A DNA stretch of 64,000 bases from Conchocele bisecta (taxonomy: Eukaryota; Mollusca; Bivalvia; Lucinida; Thyasiridae): positions 40,892,242 to 40,956,241 of the forward strand of contig CM055277.1 of NCBI GenBank assembly GCA_029237695.1, read 5' to 3'. The notes beneath the pieces were generated by a model, which was given only the letters and a program-made list of their open reading frames with translations, had not been told where the DNA came from and ran no database searches. Numbering within the stretch: position 1 is the stretch's first letter; each line of letters starts with the position of its first letter. The translations under genes were made by a program, and so were the position numbers. Of this stretch, positions 43,171-55,083 are shown in pieces.

Positions 43171-43429
43171 TTTAAAAAAATTATGCTTACTCCCCCCTTT
43201 GTGTTTGGTTTAAAAAATTAAAATATGCCTACTCCCCCCTTCGTGTTTTGAAAATTAAAATTACTCCCATTCTCATAAATATTCTCATAAAAATATGGTG
43301 ATCGGAAAAGTAGTATCTGAGTGTAATAATAGTCATTAATTATAGCACCACCTGGTGGGAGGCACCACGTGTAGCCGGTGGCTTCCAGAGGGTGGTGGTA
43401 TCATTTTGACTCTTATATACTACTCGTTT

Positions 43430-43745
43430 TATTTTATCTGGTTTAGAATCCCATAAAAAGTCATATATTATTTTCTTGATATATTTTATAATATTCTCTG
43501 TTGTTTTGAATAACTGTTAATGTATAACATGTATATGGATGTATAAGCGAATGTTTTCAGTACGTTTACTTTTCCTATCAATGTTAGATATCTCTGTTCA
43601 ATTTCCATTTGTTTAAACAATTTTAAATTTTGTTTTTATCTTCGGATCAATATTGTACTGGTTGATCAAATTTGCACTATTTGAAAACGTAATTCCTAGC
43701 GTTTGAGCTTTATCCGAAGTCCATGCAAATGTTTTATTGGGAAGG
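43430..43745 (-). pseudogene. LINE ORF2 segment between RT core and C-terminus
   Basis: The minus strand reads PNKTFAWTSDKAQTLGITFS, the region just after the RT catalytic core in non-LTR elements, and continues to the DSKPDKIK-type segment that abuts element B. Removing element B and one CGTTT copy makes the frame continuous across the junction (KPDKIK joined to RETITKK). Confidence 0.75.
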
Positions 43746-45944
43746 TATTGTATAGACGATTGCCTTAAGGATCCTACTCAAAGAATTGTCGATTTTTTTA
43801 TATTTAACCATGCCGTGAATGCCTCTTTAAAACCAGAACCGCACTTCACATAAGCGAAGTGCGGTTCCAAAATAGCGGATTGCCATCACCCCCCTGTGGC
43901 GACGCTTGCTGATTTGACCAAGGTTACCAGGCGTATTGTATCAAGATGAAAGGCACAACTGATAACAGTCTGCTGCAATTAGAGAGTGGAAATTCTGTCT
44001 GTTTTTACAAAAACTGCATCATTTTCATCGGAGAAACAAACAAATATCATATATGTCTTTATCAGAAAAAAATAAATAATGCCATTTTTTTTAATTTGTA
44101 AATCGTCCAGAAATGAGAATTGTAAAGTATTTATGTTATCCGACATCGGGTCAGTTTCAACAGTTCCACACACAGTCAACACACGCGTATGAATATACTC
44201 AATCACACATGCAATAAAGGGTGGGCATTTTTAAATATGAAGCAATGTGTTTTTTATCACAAACAAAAACATCATTTCTTTTGTATATTTTATTAATTTG
44301 TTGAGACACTCTATCAACATGTATAATTTATTCGGATAATATTTAAACTGCAAACACACTCGGGAAGCGGGACTATTTTATGTTCCGCACTGCCATTCCA
44401 CACATGTGTGAATCGGCTGTTGCATGCATATTCCATGATTTTGGAACATGTGTTAATTCTGAAAATGACCGCGACGAGATAAACACAGAAGAAACAAAGT
44501 AAAAATGGCCAAACATATAAAACTTGCGATCGGAAGTGATGCTACTTCGATGTCTGAATAACAAACATCATACATGCAGCCCCTGATCAGACTGATGCGC
44601 AGGCTGATCTGGGGTTTACGCTAGTCGCACATGGTGTCAAGGTTTTGTATATAAAAGTGTGAAACTTTTGCATGAGCTCGCTGTGTGTACTGTGCATGTA
44701 ATCGGAGCTCCAGATAAGGTGCTTATTTATATCAAAATATTAGAACGTCTTTTTAATTTCATTCACTAAAATGGCAAGTCGGGAGTGATTTAGAATTGTC
44801 TCGATGAGACGATTCTAGAGCACTCCCAACTTGCATTTTTTTGTTGGGAAAAGTACCCGGGAGAGTTGGTCAGAATACCCACCTTAACTGGAGCTCTGGT
44901 AAATAACTTATTGGAACATTTAATCAATACATTTAATATATATTGAAGAGTCACCAATATGCACCAGGTCAGGATATCCGAAATTTCAGGGCTGAATAGT
45001 TTCTGTAAGTATTGAGCTCTGATTTTGAGAATTCCCCTCATTATGTACAGGTTGCATACAGAATATTCCAACCCGTTGGTCCGGCCTTAAATGACCCGGC
45101 CTTGAATGACCTTACATGTTGATAGGCCGTTCAACACCAATAATCAATCAATCTAAACTAGATTGGGTATTGCGCAATACAACAATACAAAAAGTATTGT
45201 TTACTGACAAAGCAGTGGGATAAGTTTAGCTGCCACTCTCTGATAACTATTTTTCCTGTTTATCCGTGAACATATCCACACGCATTTGAACGAACCGTCT
45301 CAAATAGTGGTCACAAAGTATACATCTGTGGAGAAATAATACAAATATCAGCTTTTCCCCCCCATGAACTGCTCAACATCAGACTAAAGTGTCATATAAA
45401 CAGGAGACGGTCAAGTACCTTTATGTGGTACTTATAATATCTGACTATGGCTCTTCAATGTTCAAATTATTTAAGTTCATTCAAACATAAGGGTATTTAT
45501 CTCTCGAAAATATGCTGATTGGTTTGACAGTGTAGATCAAGATGAGACGGCTCATTATGATCAGCCAGTTCATCTGGATCTACTTTATTGAAAGCATGAC
45601 AATTCATGAATTTTGGAACCATGAACTATGTAAATCTTGGGGAGTATGATTACTGCTTCCTGGTAAAATGTACATGTACATGTATACAGAGATTATCACT
45701 AAATTGAGTCTGTGTTATGTGTAAACATGTGTGTAAATACCACTTGACCAGCTGGTCATCTGGAAACAAAAACAAGTAGTCCGGCAAATTGGTTCTGGGG
45801 AAATAAAGATGACCACTGGTCACTGCCCAGTGGTTTTATCGGGTGTTATCTCTTAATGGCCTTTTTTATAGCATTGCACAGTGGGTGGTCACTATGGCTA
45901 AACGCTGTTTGTATCCAGCAATTTTGTTTTAAAGGAAAGTTCAT
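43746..45944. other. Sequence interrupting the LINE, origin unclear
   Basis: About 2.2 kb separate the RT core (45945-46530) from the next part of the same LINE. I find no terminal repeats that define one insertion. It contains a hairpin AACCGCACTTC/GAAGTGCGGTT (about 43837-43867), a palindrome around GAGTGATTTAGAATTGTCTC (44770-44842) and a GATCAGACTGATGCGCAGGC-type dispersed repeat (44585). Confidence 0.5.
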
Positions 45945-46530
45945 GTCATGAGCAGTCCTCACATTTTTGAAAATTCTTCTATAGTCTGTACAAGCTTTGT
46001 AAATGATAGCTCTGAACCCTCAGTAAGAAAAGTTGCGTCGTTTGCGAACATAGTGTTTTTAATATTTTGATTGTATATGTTCACTCCCTTTATATCCGCA
46101 TTATTTTGAATGTATTTTGATAATATTTCAATTGATATTATGAAAAGATATGGGGATAGAGGACAGCCTTGACGTATTCCGCGGCCTATGCCAAAATATT
46201 CTGAGAGATGACCATTGTTGCATACACTGCTTTTTGCATTCGTATAAAATAAGGTAATCCATTTAATAAAATCATCTCCAAAATTAAAATATGTTAATGT
46301 GTTTGCATATACCCATGATCAACACTATCAAATGCTTTTTCAAGTCTGCAAAAAATAACAATCCTGGTTCACTTGTTTCATTCAAATATTCTATGGATAC
46401 AAATAAAAGTATAATAGTTTCTCCGATATATCTTCCCTTTATAAAACCAGTTTGCGAAGCATCAATTATGGATGAGATAACTTTTTTTTAATCTATTGGC
46501 AATATATTTTGTAGCCATTTTCTAATCTAC
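45945..46530 (-). pseudogene. LINE reverse transcriptase core fragment
   Basis: With several frame breaks the minus strand shows consecutive RT blocks: KYIANRLKKVISSIID and QTGFIKGRYIGE, then LEKAFDSVDHGY, then FGIGRGIRQGCPLSPYLFI, then FANDATFLTEGSEL, where the catalytic FADD has become FAND. Degraded and 5'-truncated; the same copy continues at 43430-43745 and 32655-33801. Confidence 0.8.
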
Positions 46531-46813
46531 ATTTAGTAATGATATAAGTATCCAGTTGGATAATAAAGACAGTTCTTTGTTCAGTGTAATTATACTTTGT
46601 ACTTTGCAACTGTAGTTTCTGCCACCAAGTCCACACTACTATTATATTGCCCACTAAGGTTTAACTCTTTGCATGCTGGGAAATGTGTGGGCTATATATA
46701 GTTAAAAAATAGCAGACGACACTTCAGTTATATTTTCTTTCATATCTCCCTATAAATATCATGAATATGTCTTGAAATTTCATTAGAATTGTGTCTGGAG
46801 GACGTACTTCTAA

Positions 46814-48413
46814 TGCAAGACAGAGAGATGTCCACCGCTAGCATGCAAAGACAAGACAGAGAGATGTTCACCGCTAGCATGCAAAGACATATTTACAGAG
46901 AGATGTTCACCGCTAGCATGCAAAGACAAGACAGAGAGATGTTCACCGCTAGCAGCAAAGACAAGACAGAGAGATGTTCACCGCTAGCATGCAAAGACAA
47001 GACAGAGAGATGTCCACCGCTAGCAGCAAAGACAAGACAGAGAGAATGTTCACCGCTAGCATGCAAAGACAAGACAGAGAGATGTTCACCGCTAGCATGC
47101 AAAGACAAGACAGAGAGATGTTCACCGCTAGCATGCAAAGACAAGACAGAGAGATGTTCACCGCTAGCAGCAAAGACAAGACAGAGAGATGTTCACCGCT
47201 AGCATGCAAAGACAAGACAGAGAGATGTTCACCGTATGCAGCAAAGACAAGACAGAGAGATGTTCACCGCTAGCAGCAAAGACAAGACAGAGAGATGTTC
47301 ACCGCTAGCAGCAAAGACAAGACAGAGAGATGTTCACCGCTAGCAGCAAAGACAAGACAGCGAGATGTTCACCGCTAGCAGCAAAGACAAGACAGAGAGA
47401 TGTTCACCGCTAGCAGCAAAGACAAGACAGAGAGATGTTCACCGCTAGCAGCAAAGACAAGACAGAGAGATGTTCACCGCTAGCATGCAAAGACAAGACA
47501 GAGAGATGTCCACCGCTAGCATGCAAAGACAAGACAGAGAGATGTTCACCGCTAGCATGCAAAGACAAGACAGAGAGATGTCCACCGCTAGCATGCAAAT
47601 ACAAGACAGAGAGATGTCCACCGCTAGCATGCAAAGACAAGACAGAGAGATGTTCACCGCTAGCATGCAAAGACAAGACAGAGAGATGTTCACCGCTAGC
47701 AGCAAAGACAAGACAGAGAGATGTTCACCGCTAGCATGCAAAGACAAGACAGAGAGATGTTCACCGCTAGCATGCAAAGACAAGACAGAGAGATGTTCAC
47801 CGCTAGCAGCAAAGACAAGACAGAGAGATGTTCACCGCTAGCAGCAAAGACAAGACAGAGAGATGTTCACCGCTAGCAGCAAAGACAAGACAGAGAGATG
47901 TTCACCGCTAGCAGCAAAGACAAGACAGAGAGATGTTCACCGCTAGCAGCAAAGACAAGACAGAGGGATGTTCACCGCTAGCAGCAAAGACAAGACAGAG
48001 GGATGTTCACCGCTAGCATGCAAAGACAAGACAGAGGGATGTTCACCGCTAGCATGCAAAGACAAGACAGAGGGATGTTCACCGCTAGCATGCAAAGACA
48101 AGACAGAGGGATGTTCACCGCTAGCAGCAAAGACAAGACAGAGGGATGTTCACCGCTAGCAGCAAAGACAAGACAGAGGGATGTTCACCGCTAGCAGCAA
48201 AGACAAGACAGAGAGATGTTCACCGCTAGCAGCAAAGACAAGACAGAGGGATGTCCACCGCTAGCAGCAAAGACAAGACAGAGAGATGTTCACCGCTAGC
48301 AGCAAAGACAAGACAGAGAGATGTTCACCGCTAGCAGCAAAGACAAGACAGAGAGATGTTCACCGCTAGCAGCAAAGACAAGACAGAGGGATGTCCACCG
48401 CTAGCAGCAAAGA
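46814..48413 (+). repeat. 35/36-bp minisatellite, about 45 units
   Basis: The unit is GACAAGACAGAGAGATGTTC followed by ACCGCTAGCAGCAAA (35 bp) or ACCGCTAGCATGCAAA (36 bp). Variants include GTCCACC for GTTCACC and GAGGGATG for GAGAGATG, the latter concentrated in the right third, so the array shows higher-order patterning. No unique spacers, so not a CRISPR. The 36-bp version keeps frames open, giving spurious ORFs on both strands. A family 2 MITE starts 8 bases after its end. Confidence 0.95.
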
Positions 48414-48420
48414 GTTAAAA

Positions 48421-48923
48421 GTACATGCCCACTAAGTAGGCACAACATGTTTTTGTTTTATTTCAGAGACATCATCCGAGACATTTTCTGGCAAATTAAA
48501 CATTCATTCACCATTACTCCACGTATTGATTGGCATTATTATACAATTTGATATCAGACGTAACTTTACACACTAATATCAAGGGCGATAACCGCATTCC
48601 CTTAAACTGTTAACGGACATTACTATTGATTATCTGTATTTATTGTTTTGATGTTCACTTATCATATTTTATAATCTTTCGAAAATATTATGTTTTCAGG
48701 TGACGCATTTAATTAATATAAATAATTAAAAAATATCATGCCTCATTTGCGAATGAAAATAGCCTGATACACAGCGAGTCACTATCAGTGAAATAAATAT
48801 TACTAAATGATTATACCTGTATAACGGGCGCTCGTATATTTTAGAACTGGTGGAATAGTGACACAATTATACACTTATTTAATTCCTGTAAAGAACTGTC
48901 TGTGCCTACTAAGTGGGATTATA
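48421..48923 (+). mobile_element. MITE family 2 copy
   Basis: Begins GTACATGCCCACTAAGTAGG and ends CCTACTAAGTGGGATTATAC, longer than the 1351 copy because of extra sequence near 48790-48860. It directly follows the minisatellite. Confidence 0.8.
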
Positions 48924-49387
48924 CCTTTAAGAAAGCTACAGTTTGGTTTCACAAATGGCAGTTGTATTCTGAAACTATGGTTTGGAGTCCAAACTCGAAT
49001 TGAGGTTTTTATTGGAATACGATGACATGGCAGTTGCTGGTCAAATGTACAACAATTGACCAACCAATGGTTTGGGAGTCTAAACTGGGACTTTGTCTCT
49101 CAAACCATAGGTTAGATATTTATTATGCACATTCAAAGCGAAAACTTGGGTTTGAGGAGCCTAAACCTATGTTTATGTATGGGCACTGAGCTTGCCATAC
49201 CATTACAATACGTGTAATTGGGCTACGGTTTGAGTAAATGCATAAGCATGGCGTCGTCAGGCAATATTGCGGTACCGTGAACAGTGAAACAATTTTTTTC
49301 GGCATATATCTTCCATTAAACCACTTTATACAAGGCCATGTTTGTATTTTTTTCTTTCTTTTTTCTCAGAAACTCCTGATATGCCCC
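48924..49387. other. Non-coding sequence with CAAACCATAG-like repeats
   Basis: Variants of TTTGGAGTCCAAACTC/CTCAAACCATAGGTT recur between 48945 and 49170, in both orientations. No exon seen. Confidence 0.4.
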
Positions 49388-49409
49388 TTTAAGTACAATC
49401 ATGTCATAC

Positions 49410-49502
49410 CGGCAGCGGAATTGGCGTGTACAGACACTGTCAGGCTGGCCAACGTCACATTGACGTGGCCGATATCTCCCGCTAACTGATCCAGTCGCTT
49501 AT
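49410..49502 (-). CDS. Gene 2 stalk exon (93 bp), paralogue of the 24.2-kb exon
   Basis: Acceptor CGCGTGGCAG and donor GCCG/GTATGACATG, phase 1-1. The module is DKRLDQLAGDIGHVNVTLAS, then L-T-V-S-V-H-A-N-S-A-A, with one N-V-T sequon. The surrounding intron (49388-49690) matches 24158-24304 plus 27184-27330, but without element A, so it preserves that element's empty site. Confidence 0.8.
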
Positions 49503-49689
49503 CTGCCACGCGACAACATGAAATAGACAGGCTTAATCACAGGTGTTTGAGAAGATGGTCATTGTCTTGGTGTCATGTGGGTTTTCGGTGGATTTTGTAG
49601 ATTTCGCTGGATTTCGTTGATTTTGGATAATTTACATAGTTTTGTGCAACTACTAATGCTCAAACATTACACACTACATAAATCGCCAA

Positions 49690-50611
49690 TTATCTACCCT
49701 TCCACCGTTCCAAACTTTGGGCCCTTTTATACACTAAAAATACTGTAAATTAACGTATTTATACGCGTACATCACGGGAGATGACGTAAACCGTATGTTG
49801 GTAACAATGCACACAAACCACCAGATATACCGAAATAACCGATAAAACACCGAAATATGAACCGTTCTTCAAGAACCTGTGGGCTTAATAATAGGTTACC
49901 GAACTTGGAAATCAGAAGTAACTTCCCTTAGAACAACTTCCAGGGCATTCTTGAAGTGAGAATTGACGGAATTGGTGATGTTTGTCGGTGTGATGTCACG
50001 TTACTTATATGTGGCTGTGACTGGAGAAAGGGGCTTATGGGATTTGTGACCATGTGACCAGTGTAGCTCCAGATCAGCTATCACACTCCTCTAGCCTGGT
50101 AACGATCTATATTGTGTGTTGGAAGCATGGCGGATGTTTCATCGATGGAATAGAGAACAGTGCAGATCCTGATCAGACTGTGCGGAGGCACAGGCTGATC
50201 TGGATCTACACTGAACGCAACCAACATAATCCCCTTTCTCCAGTCACAGTCACATAATCAACGGGATGTCGAATCGATCAATGCAGCCAATTTAACGATG
50301 AGTTGGAGATGGGGGCTGCGGCCATAACGGACTTAGCCCCATTCTTCGACTGGGTCCGTCATGCATTTTGTATACACACCAACCAGTATATCGATTTTAA
50401 ACGTGTTGGTGTTTCATATGTGGCAGTGACTGGAGAAATGGGGATTATGGGTATATCATCCTTTGCATCCACACAGTCTGATCAGGATCTGCACTGTTCG
50501 CCATTCTATCAACGAAGCATCCGCCATCCTTCTAACATGTGCTTAGTTACCAGGCTACAGGAGTGTGCTATTTGATCAGGCGCTACACTTACATGTATCA
50601 CAAATGCCATA
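49690..50611. other. Non-coding sequence with a dispersed bivalve-type repeat
   Basis: Contains GATCCTGATCAGACTGTGCG and GCACAGGCTGATCTGGATCT (50165-50212) and an inverted relative near 50470-50560 (GTCTGATCAGGATCTGCACT). CCATTTCTCCAGTCA-like words recur here and at 9520, 12880 and 61030. No exon recognised. Confidence 0.45.
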
Positions 50612-51017
50612 ACCCCAATTTCCCCAGTCACAGACACATACACAGCAAAATGTGTCACATATGCAATTCATATGAACAAAAATAATATGATATTCATATG
50701 TAAAACATATGAAAAACATATAAATTGCATATGACATTCATATGAAAAGTACCGATATAAAATTCATATGATATTCATATGAATTTAATATAAAGACTTT
50801 TCATTTGTATTTCATATGAATAATTTGCATGTGAATTTCATATGAACATATGTTACATATGCAAATCATATGAAAAGTTTTCGTATGAATTGTATATGAA
50901 ATTGTCTTTGAAATTCATATTAAAAACATGAAATTCATATGCCACACATTTTGTAGTGTATAATGTTTTATTTGCATTACGTACATGTATACTATATGTG
51001 TGTAACACTGATCATAC

Positions 51018-51119
51018 CTTTAGCATTCCTCAAGACGGATGTTGACAGTTCAGCTACAGTGAGATTCAAGCCCGCCATGTCGCCGACCAACTGGGATAAT
51101 CGGTGCTGTATAGATATAT
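51018..51119 (-). CDS. Gene 2 stalk exon (102 bp)
   Basis: Duplicate of 410-511 with the same splice signals and phase. No coding difference that I can see. Confidence 0.7.
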
Positions 51120-51684
51120 CTACAATATCACAAGCTTAGTCTTACATGTTCGCATATGGAAATGATCTGCAACTGATTTGTAAGATCTACGATATCTGCT
51201 AGAAATGACGTCGGACGTTGACGAAAATTACAGAGCCCACGGCTACAGAGCATTCGGTGGAATTGGGTCCTTATGCTGAACAAATGAGTGAGCGTAGCGA
51301 AACGAGTTTGTTTAGCGGTAGGACCTAGCAGGAGGGAATTAGAATTAAATCAACATTTTCTTACATTTCTCACACGATTCTTCATAAAAAAACAAAGCTA
51401 ATCAAGCGTAAAATATGGCCAAGAGTTATACGAATTAATATCTGGAGGAATGCCGTTGTGACGGCGACGGTCTCGAGATTCAACGGATGTGTCTGACAAC
51501 ATGATTTGATTGGTCGAAGGAAACACGTCGATACTAAGTTACTGACGTCATTTCCCTATGCAATGTATATGGTAAATACGAGAGTGGTGTAATTCACCGT
51601 TAGATTTCAGTAAACGTCCGGCTGAAATGTAAGAAATAATAGTAAATCAGTCATACAGCCATATGACATGCACACACGGTATAC

Positions 51685-51822
51685 CTGTTTCTGCATTAGC
51701 GTCAAAAGAAGCCGTGAGTTTGACCATGGTTTCATTGACGTCAGTGATGTTCCCTGATAGCTTGGCCATTGTTTCTTTGACGCCAGTGACGTCCCCTGAT
51801 AACTGTATCAGTGTCATAGAAT
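51685..51822 (-). CDS. Gene 2 stalk exon (138 bp, two modules)
   Basis: Duplicate of 1100-1237. One coding difference: the second repeat reads NITDVNETMVK, where copy 1 has NITGVNETMVK. The acceptor and donor are unchanged. Confidence 0.75.
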
Positions 51823-51935
51823 CTGCAATAAAATCAAAGTACTGAAAGTACTGAACATAGGGTACTACAAGATTAAACTAGATTGATTGATTGATTGATT
51901 TATTGTTGGTGTTGCAGTTTCATTAACCCTTACAG

Positions 51936-52355
51936 GTACATGCCCACTCAGTAGGTACAAAATGTTCTTTACATCAGAGACATCATCTGAGACATTTCCT
52001 GGCAAATAAACATTCATGCGCCATTATCCCACGTACTGATTGGCATTATTATACATTTTATATCAGACGTAAATTTACACACTGATATCAGGGGCGATAA
52101 CCGTGTTTGCTTAAAATGTTAACGGACATTACTATTTAATCTCTGTATTTATTTTATGATGTGCAATGATCATACTTTAAAATCTGTCGAAAATATTATT
52201 TTTTCAGGTGACGCATTTCTTTAGTATAAATAATTAAAAAATATCATGCCTCATTTGCATATGAAAATAGCCTGATACCACCGAGCGTCACTATCAGTTA
52301 TACACTTATTTAATTACTATAAATGACATTTTGGGCTTACTGAGTGGGCATGTAC
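51936..52355 (+). mobile_element. MITE family 2 copy (paralogue of 1351-1771)
   Basis: Shared by descent through the large duplication; it differs by a single missing A near 52007. Confidence 0.8.
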
Positions 52356-54990
52356 CTTTAAAGCAATGGAAACGACAATTGTCGTCTGCTGTTTTAAATA
52401 TTTTTATATTTTCTCCTTAAAAACATACTGAGACGATTCTACTGCGCTGCCAAAACAGGTTTTTAAAGAGATTAAAATATACAAAATGAGCAGACGGCAA
52501 TTTCATGTTTCAGCGTTTTAATGGTTAAGGGGTAAACTATTGATATGGCACAACTTGAAGTACAGTATGCACTGCTACAGTACAATGTATGTACCAAAAC
52601 ATTCAACAACATTACAGATTATGAATATCAGAAAGATACGGTAACACATATACAAGACATCATCAATTCAAGTACATGTATACAGATTCCAGATATCTAT
52701 GATCATTATAGATATATTGAAAACTGATTGAAGAGCAATAGTTACAATAATTCCGCCACGGAAGCGGTGTCGCGCCTGAAAATGCCTTATCGGTACATCG
52801 CCAAATTTACTTCTGTTTTGTGAATGAAATAATTGGCCCCGGATCATGTATATTAAAACATACAAATGACGTCATTGGGGAAACCGCCGACAAAATTTTC
52901 AATGTATGGAAGCCCAAACTTGTTAGATTTTTTGTTGTCGTATTTCAGTACTTGCATTAATATGGGTATTAATATACGCTGGATGTGTTATACTGTCATT
53001 AATTTGTTCCCTGGCTGTAAGTTATCACCTTAAATACTGACTTATTGACCCCCTTCCCTGAACGTAGAATTGACACTCATGTTGGCGTGTATTGGCCACC
53101 ATAGACAAATGTCAATCAGGCCGAATTCGGGAATGCCACTAAAATCCGCTGTAAATCATCGATAGAGAGAGAGAATGAGGATTAAACATCAGTTAGACAT
53201 ACACGTGCGAGTTTTGTTTCGCACAGGTGTCGGGTGAGTTTAAAAATAGGCTCTCGGAAGGTCAAACTTGATGTAGTTTGTGTGTTAAACGCGTCGCTTG
53301 TTTCGGAGAGTATTCGGAGGGGAGTTAACTCTGTTACTAAATTTAGCGATGACCACAAATGGGGGCAAATCAACGCGCAACAAAAATAATCCGATGTATT
53401 TTTGTACGTAGAACATCCGTTGTTGATATTGTGCAGTGCAAGTAGTTTTTCATAATTTTATTTTCAATTAGCGGTTTCAAAACTGCATTGAAAGGATGAG
53501 TAACACAATGCATATGGTATAATCAGAATCTGCACAAAATATCACATATCACTACGGAGGAGCCCATCGAGGGGGGTTGGGGGCGTGTTTAAATGAGCCA
53601 CTCGAAACCAATACACAGGGTACTAGGTACCCTATGTAACAAGGGACCCGTTTCACTAAATATCGTACGACTGAAATGTTCGTAAGTCAAAATTTAGGAT
53701 CGTCTTTACATTTCAATTGCTCAATACATGTAAATCCAATATTTGTTTACAAGAAAACATTGTTAATGTGAAATTTAAAGACTATTATAATTTTGCACGT
53801 ACGAACATTTTAGTCGTTCGAAGTTTAGTGAAACGGGCCCCAGCTACTGTAAGGTCGCGGTATCACCGCATCATTCGTTGAGGATACATGTACATAACTT
53901 TAAAAAAAAATCCCGTATCGTCAGCTGTTGCGCTATGGCGGACGATACGGACGTTTTTGAAGGGTTACTGATATGCAGCTACATGTACCACATCTTCTCG
54001 TTGAACATCGTGATGGTATCGTGTTGTGTTTTCGGTGAGCACACAACGTGTGTCCAGCCACCAACTGGCATCATATATTACACCACACTAATTAGATTAA
54101 GGACGCGTTCTATACCTCATCATCAACTGATTAAAAGAGAATTGCTTTTAATGTGATGGGATATATGTATTACATACACAGTTGAAAGCATTAGATGTCG
54201 GGGATAATTGCATGGATTGAGATTATGGGAATTTGAATTGTGTGGACAATTGTTTATCAACCCGATATATATCATTTATAAACATGACTAACAATTAGCA
54301 TCGCCCACTCTATGTGAGTTATTTAGGGCTGAACGGGTTTTACTATTAGATATATGTAAGTAAACAAATCGTATTATGAAATGGACTGTATCAGTACCAT
54401 ACCACAGCTGGAAGACTCGGACTTGTGACTTAAAAATGCCAATTAAGAAAATAAAAATCCCTCCAACCTGGTGTCGTACTGTACGTTGTGTTTCCCGAGG
54501 AAAATGAACATACAGTACAACACCGGGCCCGTTTCACTAAACTTCGTACGACTAAAATGTTCGTAAGTGCAACATTATGATAGTCTGTAAATTTCAAATT
54601 AACAATGTTTTTTTTTTTTTTTTTAATTATTGGGATTTATATTTATTGAGCATATGCTGCAATGCAGCCTATGCTCAATAAATGTATATCCAATCAATTG
54701 AAATTTCCAGACGATCATAAAATTTGCGCATACAAACATTTTAGTCTACGAAGTTTAGTGAAACGGCCCTCAGGGACCCGTTTCACTAAACTTCGTACGA
54801 CTAAGAAATTCGTAAGTACAAAATTAAAATGTACAACAAAGATCGCACCAGGAGCCTATTTTCGTGAACCACATTAATCTGTGAAGGGAAATTATAAAAA
54901 ATATTCATACGAACTTTTTATCGTACGAAGTTTAGTTTTGAATGTACACGTTTATGTCACAAGGCCGATTCTTGCACCTGTGCGTCATAC

Positions 54991-55083
54991 CTGTTGCTGC
55001 GCGTGCCGCCGCGGAGGCCGACCAGCTCACCAACGTTATATTCATGGCAGTTATGTCCCCTGATAGCAGGTCCATCCGGGAAT
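54991..55083 (-). CDS. Gene 2 stalk exon (93 bp)
   Basis: Duplicate of 4385-4477, identical across the exon by eye, with the same splice signals and phase 1-1. Confidence 0.75.

Larger units (their letters stand above)
33807..43424. mobile_element. Element B: 9.6-kb palindromic polymerase-bearing mobile element
   Basis: Begins AGTAGTATATAAGAGTC and ends with its exact complement, flanked by the 5-bp duplication CGTTT (33802-33806 and 43425-43429). The left arm (33807 to about 38600) is repeated as the reverse complement in the right arm (about 38640-43424), the arms differing by scattered single-base indels and few substitutions. Each arm holds a protein-primed-type family-B DNA polymerase gene reading inwards from the end, four small ORFs on the opposite strand, and one small ORF next to the centre. 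No retroviral-type integrase, FtsK/HerA-type ATPase, protease or capsid gene is visible, unlike complete Polintons/Mavericks. The target duplication is 5 bp where Polintons are described with 6. It interrupts a LINE. Confidence 0.92.

Noticed and set aside
33807..43424. Palindromes as an artefact of missed sequencing adapters or assembly inversion
   Set aside because: Such an artefact would mirror the flanking host DNA as well. Here symmetry stops exactly at terminal repeats with distinct 5-bp duplications, the arms differ in sequence, and independent empty sites exist for both elements.
33807..43424. Element B as a complete Polinton/Maverick
   Set aside because: Only the polymerase fits. 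I see no integrase, ATPase, protease or capsid genes, the target duplication is 5 bp, and the element is palindromic throughout.
46789..48194. Several repetitive ORFs on both strands of the 35/36-bp array
   Set aside because: Open only because 36-bp units are a multiple of three. Parallel frames on both strands show no coding selection.
46814..48413. Possible CRISPR array
   Set aside because: Units are contiguous with no unique spacers, and the context is eukaryotic.
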